Shown here one piece after another: positions 42,340-48,023 of a stretch of 48,023 nucleotides of DNA. This stretch comes from Paludibacter sp. 221 (lineage in GTDB: Bacteria; Bacteroidota; Bacteroidia; Bacteroidales; Paludibacteraceae): assembly GCF_010501035.1 (NCBI RefSeq), contig NZ_QVMH01000005.1:57079-105101 (forward strand). The letters are read 5' to 3'. The notes under the pieces were generated by a model. The model ran no database searches and had not been told where the DNA came from. It was given only the letters and a program-made list of their open reading frames with translations. Both the position numbers and the translations under genes were made by a program. Within the stretch, counting starts at the first letter, position 1. Each line of letters starts with the position of its first letter.

Positions 42340-43737
42340 TTATTCTTTATAACTCAATTTTCCTATCGCGGCAACGCTGGTTGCAGTATTTACGGTGATT
42401 CCTTTCATGGCTTTTGCCGTGGCGGGGTCGATAATGTAGATAGCCGGATCGGTGCCGTCGGTAGTTACAACCGGAATGTAGGCAAGTCCGTTTTCGGCAT
42501 AGGCAAAAAGTCCGAAATCGCTGATAATATCTTGCGCGGGAAGTCCTTCGTTTACCCAAGTGAAATCGCCGTTCGCCGCATTGAAAATCGCCAAGCGGCG
42601 TGTGTCGTTTTTATTTGCCGTGCTTTCGCCGGGGTTGGCATACATGCGTAACAAGAAATATCCATCCGAAATGTAGTAAACACGATACAAATGGCGTCCG
42701 CCCGAAAGTTCCTCTATATTGTAATAATAATCCTTGTCGAACGTTTCGGTGCCGGCTTTTATGCGAAGCACGCCCGACGGTTTGTCCGATTTGTGAGGGT
42801 CAGCATTGTTTTTTGCGTTAGCAGCCGAAAATACATATATATTTCCATTTTCGTCGGCCTCGATAGTGGAATAAAATTGTGACTGGCGGCGCGAAGTGGC
42901 AAAGCTCAAACGGTCGTCCGAAATAATTTTCGGGTTTTCAAAATTTACATTATCGTAAATTGCCATCCATACGCGGTTAGGGTGCAGCGTGGTTGAAATA
43001 GCATTGTATTTTCCTTCGGTTTGCGTAATCAGACTCTCGGGCTCGACACCTGCTTCGGTTGCCAGTTCGCTGATTTTTTCCTGATTTTTCCATACACCAT
43101 AAGGACTGTAACCTTGCGGACAAAGGGCGGTATACAGTTTTCCGCCGGCATCAGCAATGCCCGAAACGGTGTAGTATTCGCCGTTATCGTCAACCAGATT
43201 TTCGGTTACTATGGTTTTGGTGTTTAGCATTTGCGTTTCCACGTTTAGGTATGTAAACGTTATTCCGTATTTAGGATAGGCTTTTTCGGTGTCCGCCGCG
43301 TCGTAGTTGTTGGTCGTGCCCGAAGCGCCAGTGATAACATACTTATCGTAAGGTCCGTAAGTTGTAAAACGATTGGTGATTTCGAAAGCAATACTGCGTT
43401 CTTTCAAATTTCCGTTCGCGTCTAAAATATACGAAGAACCTGTTCCCGAATTTCCTTGATTGTACACCAAACGGTAGGCGTAGGTACCTGAGTGAAAAAC
43501 CCATGCGGTGGCTGTTTTTGCTTCTTCACCCGCGCCTGTTATCGAAATGTCGTCCGTGTCCAGATTTTCCGCTTCGAGCAGATAAACCGCTTCGCTGCTG
43601 GAAGCGCCGACAACATATTTAGTGGTTCCGGCACTGCCGTTGTTATTGTTGTTGTTTGGTTCGTCGCCATCACAGGCAGCGAACATTCCAATACAGAAAA
43701 GAGCTGTCAAAGCCCCAAAAAAATTTACTTTTTTCAT
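42340..43737 (-). CDS. DUF4374 lipoprotein, XusB-like
   Basis: A 465-residue predicted lipoprotein (lipobox 'FAAC', lipidated C22, followed by an Asn-rich tether). The body resembles DUF4374, a beta-propeller-type fold. Bacteroides thetaiotaomicron XusB is the best-known relative: a surface lipoprotein that captures ferric enterobactin and works with the receptor XusA. Typical text: 'KYVVGASSSEAVYLLEAENL', 'YVITGASGTT' and 'YIIDPATAKAMKGITV' near the end. It sits 99 bases behind the TonB-dependent receptor gene, as in xus loci. The siderophore bound is unknown. Confidence 0.85.
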   Translation of the reverse strand: MKKVNFFGALTALFCIGMFAACDGDEPNNNNNNGSAGTTKYVVGASSSEAVYLLEAENLDTDDISITGAGEEAKTATAWVFHSGTYAYRLVYNQGNSGTGSSYILDANGNLKERSIAFEITNRFTTYGPYDKYVITGASGTTNNYDAADTEKAYPKYGITFTYLNVETQMLNTKTIVTENLVDDNGEYYTVSGIADAGGKLYTALCPQGYSPYGVWKNQEKISELATEAGVEPESLITQTEGKYNAISTTLHPNRVWMAIYDNVNFENPKIISDDRLSFATSRRQSQFYSTIEADENGNIYVFSAANAKNNADPHKSDKPSGVLRIKAGTETFDKDYYYNIEELSGGRHLYRVYYISDGYFLLRMYANPGESTANKNDTRRLAIFNAANGDFTWVNEGLPAQDIISDFGLFAYAENGLAYIPVVTTDGTDPAIYIIDPATAKAMKGITVNTATSVAAIGKLSYKE

Positions 43738-43836
43738 TTTTTATTTGTTAAATTATTGTTTGTGTTTTTTTTAGAGATTATGTTTAAGTTCTGCCTTTTA
43801 GGCAAAGAGAATGTGTATTCCAGTTTACTCAACTGT

Positions 43837-46239
43837 TTATTTACTAAGATAATATCTGAACTTTCCGTAAAACGCACGTCCGGCTTTTTGCAGGTTGAAG
43901 TTGTCGTAAAGCCTTTCGTTGGTGAAGTTGCGGCATTCGAACGAAAGATTGTAGCGTCCGTTTTTTATGCTGTATGCCAGCGAAATGTCGTGCGAAAACT
44001 GATTCGGAACGCGCATTTTTGTGGTGGAATTTCCATGATTTTCCCAATAAAGCGGAAATTCGTTCACAAAGAAATTAGCATAAGTTAGGGTAAGCGTGTT
44101 TCCTTTGCCGAAAAGGTTGTGGAAATAAACCGCGGCGTCTGTATTGAAAAAGAAATAGGGCATATTCGGTATGCGCACTTTGTAGGTCGAACTTTGTTGC
44201 AGTGAACCGCCGGTTACATATTTTTCGTAGTCGCGAATATTCTGGCTTGTCAAGTTGCCGCCGACCGAAAATAGGTTTGAATAGGTGTAACGCAGTTCAG
44301 CGTTTAGTCCAATAGTTTTCACACGACCGTGATTTTCGTGGGAAGCATAAAAAAGCCCCCCACTAAATTTGTTTGTTACACGGCGGATATAATCTTTCGT
44401 GTCGCGGTACAGGAATCCGCCTTCGACATAAATGGCATGTTTTTTTAAATCGGCATTATACGATAGGCTCGCGTTAAAATTGTCGCTCCGTTCGGGTTTC
44501 AGATTCATGCTTCCGAGTTCGAGGTCCTCGTCGCCGAAAAGTTCGTCGGTGGTCGGCAAGCGCAAGGCTTTTTCATACGATATTTTTGTTTGAAAATTTT
44601 TAAGGAAAAAATACGTTCCGGCAGCTCCATATCCCCAAGCATCCGCTGTTTCCGAAAATTGTACATAGTTATACGAGCCGCTTTCCGCCGATTCGTTTCG
44701 CGGACCTTCGCTAAATTGGTTGTAGTATTTCCCGAAAAGGGAAATGTTCCATTTTCTGTCGTAATTAAAATGATATGACAGCCCGGTAATATTTTTTTGT
44801 GAAACTTTATCCATAGCACTTGAGGCCGATTGTGTTTCCGAATTTCCAAGTGTTTTGCGGGTAAAAGCGGTCAATACATGGTTCAGCGAAAGAGTATGTT
44901 GGTCGCCAATCCGGTAGCGCACATTGAGCGTGCCATTCCAGTTATCGTTGTTGCTGCGTGCGTTCTGATAGCTTTGTTCTCCCAATTTTCCATTGTTATA
45001 TTTCGATTCGCCGCGCCAGTTGTAAAGGTAAGTCGCCGTATCCAGGTTATGGGTTTGATTGCGGTTGTAATTTGCTGTTAAATTCATGTCCAAGCCTTTC
45101 ACGAACAGATTCCGCTTACGGTATTCAAGTGAAGGCATAAAGGAATCGGATTTCCGCCTTTTCTGACCAAACACAATAGTTTGTTCCACGCCGTTCTGAA
45201 TTTCTTTGTCGCTTTGCGAAAGATTCACACTCAAAAGCAGCCGGTCGGCATATTTTTTCCCCACAACACCCACTTTAGCAATTACCGCTTCATTGTGATA
45301 AGTGTCGTGGAAACGTTTTGCTTTTTCGATTTTGTCGGTGTCAATATAATCGCCATGCTCGGTAAATTCTTTTACGGAAGTGTAAACATAATAACTATTG
45401 TCCGAATAATTCTGGAAAGCGTTCAATTCGACCGTAAAGCCGTTTTTAGCCGTGTGTCCAACGTTTATGTGCGATTTGTGCGTGTTGAACGATCCGTAGG
45501 AATACGACACGTCCGCAAACGTTCGCCGCCTGTTTCCCTTAGCTATGGTAACGATATTGATAACGCCACCCAGTGCATCGGAACCGAATTCTACCGGTAC
45601 AACGCCGCGGTAAATTTCGATTCGCTCCGCAAAATTTACCGGAATATTATTAATTCCGAACGAAGCTCCGGCTCCTTCCTGCGGCACCCCGTCGATAAAA
45701 ATCTTCACATGCCGTCCGCTGAATCCGTCGAGCGAGAGCTTCATGTCCGAACCCACGCCGCCCGACTCACGAAGCTTTATTCCCGGCGCTTTCGCCAACG
45801 CGTCCGAAAGCCCTCCGGTGGTGTTGTGCAATGCTTTCACGTCGATTGCCACTGCGTTGAATGCCGATTCGTTTACTTTTCGCACTGCCGATTTTCCGCG
45901 TACTTCCACTTCTGAAAGCTCTTGAGACGACTCTTCCAGCACTACGTTTACTGTTTGCGATTCGCCCTTTTTGGCAACATTGATTTCAACCGATTTATTC
46001 CGGAATCCGAGCAATGAAAATACCAGTTCTTGTTTTCCTCGCGGAACATCGAGCGTAAAACGCCCTTTCTCATCCGAAAAACAGGCGTAATGCGTACCTT
46101 TTATATAAACGGAAACATAATCGAGCGGTTCGCCCGAAGAGGATTTTACTGTGCCTGTGATAGAATTTAACATTCCATTTTCAGCAAAAGAAAAATTTGT
46201 AATAAATGTGGAAAGAAAGAATAATATATATTTGTTCAT
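43837..46239 (-). CDS. TonB-dependent outer-membrane receptor, XusA-like
   Basis: An 800-residue receptor. Signal peptide about 1-20; N-terminal carboxypeptidase-regulatory-like beta-sandwich (about 25-110, 'ITGTVKSSSGEPLDYVSVYI'); plug with 'SDALAKAPGIKLRESGG', 'VKIFIDGVPQEG', 'IEIYRGVVPVEFGSDALGG'; then a 22-strand barrel ending in 'AFYGKFRYYLSK' with terminal aromatic pattern. There is no SusD partner; instead a DUF4374 lipoprotein follows, which points to ferric-siderophore uptake. First gene of the operon; a -7 box stands 43-50 bases upstream. Confidence 0.92.
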   Translation of the reverse strand: MNKYILFFLSTFITNFSFAENGMLNSITGTVKSSSGEPLDYVSVYIKGTHYACFSDEKGRFTLDVPRGKQELVFSLLGFRNKSVEINVAKKGESQTVNVVLEESSQELSEVEVRGKSAVRKVNESAFNAVAIDVKALHNTTGGLSDALAKAPGIKLRESGGVGSDMKLSLDGFSGRHVKIFIDGVPQEGAGASFGINNIPVNFAERIEIYRGVVPVEFGSDALGGVINIVTIAKGNRRRTFADVSYSYGSFNTHKSHINVGHTAKNGFTVELNAFQNYSDNSYYVYTSVKEFTEHGDYIDTDKIEKAKRFHDTYHNEAVIAKVGVVGKKYADRLLLSVNLSQSDKEIQNGVEQTIVFGQKRRKSDSFMPSLEYRKRNLFVKGLDMNLTANYNRNQTHNLDTATYLYNWRGESKYNNGKLGEQSYQNARSNNDNWNGTLNVRYRIGDQHTLSLNHVLTAFTRKTLGNSETQSASSAMDKVSQKNITGLSYHFNYDRKWNISLFGKYYNQFSEGPRNESAESGSYNYVQFSETADAWGYGAAGTYFFLKNFQTKISYEKALRLPTTDELFGDEDLELGSMNLKPERSDNFNASLSYNADLKKHAIYVEGGFLYRDTKDYIRRVTNKFSGGLFYASHENHGRVKTIGLNAELRYTYSNLFSVGGNLTSQNIRDYEKYVTGGSLQQSSTYKVRIPNMPYFFFNTDAAVYFHNLFGKGNTLTLTYANFFVNEFPLYWENHGNSTTKMRVPNQFSHDISLAYSIKNGRYNLSFECRNFTNERLYDNFNLQKAGRAFYGKFRYYLSK

Positions 46240-46281
46240 CGAAATTATCTAATTGAAAAATACAATCTTGAAAGTCGATTG

Positions 46282-46313
46282 CAAAATTACTCTTGAGAAC
46301 AAAGTACTACAAT
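46282..46313 (-). promoter_or_regulatory. putative promoter of the receptor operon
   Basis: TAATTTTG (46282-46289, minus strand) fits TAnnTTTG, with a TTG (46311-46313) about 21 bases upstream as a weak -33. No Fur-type operator could be recognised with confidence. The remainder of the 46240-46611 gap is A+T-rich without a gene. Confidence 0.45.
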
Positions 46314-46560
46314 CACTTGTTTTGGGTATTTTAGCACGCGGGAAAATACCTATAAATGGTTAACTGTTGTTGAGCTTTTATAAGCTGGATATATTACTTA
46401 ATCATAATTTTATGTCTGAAGAATAATAGGCGTTTACCCTCAATTCATGCTTGTTAATTGTTGAATAATTTTAAAATAAAGCCGAAAATAATCCCATTAA
46501 TAAAAAATGAATGAACACAGTATTACTGCATCAAATCTTATTTTTTTCGTAACAAAAAAG

Positions 46561-46593
46561 TTTGGTCTTTGTAATGTTTTGGAAATATGTTTG
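46561..46593 (+). promoter_or_regulatory. Bacteroidota-type promoter of the porin gene
   Basis: TTTG (46561-46564) and TATGTTTG (46586-46593) are 21 bases apart, near consensus; the ATG lies 19 bases after the -7 box, so the leader is very short. Confidence 0.55.
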
Positions 46594-46611
46594 CACCGGA
46601 ATAACTGAAAC

Positions 46612-47886
46612 ATGATTATGTATATAAGAAAAAGCGCTTTTACACTATTGACTTGCTTGTGTTTATTAAGCAATGCGTTTGCTCAAGAGCAATCTTCGAC
46701 AGAACGGATTGAAAAATTGGAACAGGAAAACAAACTCCAATCCGAAGCGATCAAAAAACTTCAAAAACTAAAAATTTCCGGTTACGTTCAAGGGCAAATT
46801 CAGTGGGGCGAAGAGAATGCATCGCTCAAAGTTGGCTCGGCAAACGAAAATCCCGAAGAATCGTTCAACCGCGTAGGTATTCGCCGGGGACGCATTAAAT
46901 TTACCTACGAAGAAGGCATTGCCTCCGGTGTTTTTCAGTTAGATATTACAGAAAAAGGCGTCGGCATAAAAGATGCTTATCTAAGCATAAAAGCTCCGTG
47001 GTTGAAATCAATTTCTCTAAAAGCCGGTGTTTTCGACCGTCCTTTCGGGAACGAAATCAGTTATTCTTCTTCGCGCCGCGAATCGCCCGAACGTTCTGCT
47101 GTATTTCAAACGCTTTTCCCCGACGAACGCGATTTAGGTGCTATGCTTACTCTACAAGCTCCAAAAACATCGGCTCTTAACTTTCTAAAATTGGAAGCCG
47201 GGCTTTTTGCCGGAAACGGAATAAAGCAGGATGCCGACAATCGCAAGGATTTTATCGGACATTTATCAGCCAATAAAGCGTGGAAAAATATCCAACTCAG
47301 CGGTGGTGTGTCTTATTACAATGGCGGCGTGTATCAAGGTTCTGAAAATATTTATACAATGAACGGAACTTCTTTTGTACTTGATAATAACGCGGATAAT
47401 ATCGGAAAATTTGCCAAACGCGAATATATCGGTCTTGATGCGCAATTCGGTGTTAAAAGCATATTGGGGGCCACCTGTCTGCGGGCGGAATACTTATTCG
47501 GCACACAACCCGGAAAAGATTCGGGTAGCAAAAGTCCGAATGCTACTTCGCTGCCGGCAAACGATACATATATTCGTAATTTCGGTGGTGGATATGTGAT
47601 ACTTGTACAGGATTTGGGAAAACTTCCGCTTGCCGCTGTATTGAAATACGACTGGTACGATCCGAACACAAAAATTTTCGGTAACGAAATAGGACAAAGC
47701 AATACGGCAAAAGGCGATATTGCGCAAAACACATTCGGTTTCGGCATGCTTTGGAATGCAAATGCCAACATACGGTTGACCGCTTATTATGAGATAAATA
47801 AAAATGAAAAAACGGAAGTTTTATCCGGTTATGAAAAAGATAGAAAAGATGATGTGTTTACATTAAGGATGCAATATAAATTCTGA
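46612..47886 (+). CDS. OprO/OprP-type phosphate-selective porin family protein
   Basis: A 424-residue outer-membrane porin. Signal peptide about 1-24 ('LLSNAFAQ'), a short coiled coil ('ERIEKLEQENKLQSEAIKKL') used for trimerisation or cell-wall contact, then the barrel beginning 'KISGYVQGQIQW' and ending with the aromatic 'FTLRMQYKF'. 'RRGRIKFTYEEGIASGVFQL' is typical of PF07396. Phosphate selectivity has been shown only for some members; here the substrate is unknown. A second ATG two codons downstream is an alternative start. Divergent from the iron operon. Confidence 0.87.
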   Translation: MIMYIRKSAFTLLTCLCLLSNAFAQEQSSTERIEKLEQENKLQSEAIKKLQKLKISGYVQGQIQWGEENASLKVGSANENPEESFNRVGIRRGRIKFTYEEGIASGVFQLDITEKGVGIKDAYLSIKAPWLKSISLKAGVFDRPFGNEISYSSSRRESPERSAVFQTLFPDERDLGAMLTLQAPKTSALNFLKLEAGLFAGNGIKQDADNRKDFIGHLSANKAWKNIQLSGGVSYYNGGVYQGSENIYTMNGTSFVLDNNADNIGKFAKREYIGLDAQFGVKSILGATCLRAEYLFGTQPGKDSGSKSPNATSLPANDTYIRNFGGGYVILVQDLGKLPLAAVLKYDWYDPNTKIFGNEIGQSNTAKGDIAQNTFGFGMLWNANANIRLTAYYEINKNEKTEVLSGYEKDRKDDVFTLRMQYKF

Positions 47887-47988
47887 TACAGAAAACAGTT
47901 TCTTAGAATATCCGAACAAATAAAAACACATGACTAGTCCTAAAAAACCGTTACAGGTTTGATTAGACAAAAGTATTAATAATTTATG

Positions 47989-48020
47989 AGATAGTTGTCG
48001 GGCTAGCCCGACAACTATCT
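47989..48020. repeat. perfect 32-bp palindrome at the window edge
   Basis: AGATAGTTGTCGGGCT followed at once by its exact reverse complement, no loop. It lies about 100 bases behind the porin stop. It could be a dispersed palindrome or an intergenic terminator; the window ends 3 bases later. Confidence 0.75.
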
Positions 48021-48023
48021 TTG

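Overview
The window looks like a chromosomal segment of a Bacteroidales (Bacteroidota) bacterium, probably near Dysgonomonadaceae or Porphyromonadaceae. The family-level placement is an inference. Supporting signs are promoter -7 boxes of the TAnnTTTG type, type IX secretion sorting domains of both classes (A and B), a type III glutamine synthetase, LL-diaminopimelate aminotransferase (DapL), a DUF4374 lipoprotein beside a TonB-dependent receptor, PorT-like and OprO/P-like outer-membrane proteins, and gene starts that mostly lack a Shine-Dalgarno sequence.

Left part (about 1-23.0 kb): a small holin-IV-like membrane protein and a CrcB fluoride channel; a two-gene minus-strand operon with a GH89 alpha-N-acetylglucosaminidase and a BspA-like protein, which share a lectin-like module; topoisomerase III, a FlK-like thioesterase, RsmG and a metallo-beta-lactamase-fold hydrolase; a minus-strand trio (small membrane protein, polysaccharide deacetylase-like protein, CPBP protease homologue); a uronate block (KduI, KduD, DUF4861 lipoprotein); a beta-barrel protein, a LysM/periplasmic-binding-like protein, a type B T9SS cargo protein and MnmE.

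Junction (about 23.0-23.7 kb): a truncated type I restriction specificity gene (hsdS) and a 17-codon stub of glmS lie directly behind carAB. This is the scar of a rearrangement. DNA to the right is visibly richer in G+C and carries a different set of short palindromic repeats.

Nitrogen block (23.7-41.1 kb): a single-polypeptide carbamoyl-phosphate synthase (CarA and CarB fused), DapF and DapL (meso-diaminopimelate/lysine), AsnA, type III GlnA, a large GltB with no gltD behind it, and a PurF-family amidotransferase. Together they assimilate ammonia (GlnA/GOGAT, AsnA) and spend glutamine nitrogen (CarAB, PurF). The most unusual feature is a family of short CCTCC/GGAGG palindromes. In carAB they sit inside the reading frame as linkers, including exactly at the CarA-CarB joint. 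In front of dapL and gltB they supply what look like the Shine-Dalgarno sequences. A second, A+T-rich inverted repeat is inserted in frame into the glutaminase domain of GltB.

Right end (41.2-48.0 kb): a minus-strand operon of TonB-dependent receptor, DUF4374 lipoprotein and a ferric-reductase-like membrane protein, laid out like the xenosiderophore locus xusABC of Bacteroides but with a different third component. An OprO/P-type porin and a perfect 32-bp palindrome follow. No rRNA, tRNA, CRISPR array or complete mobile element was seen.
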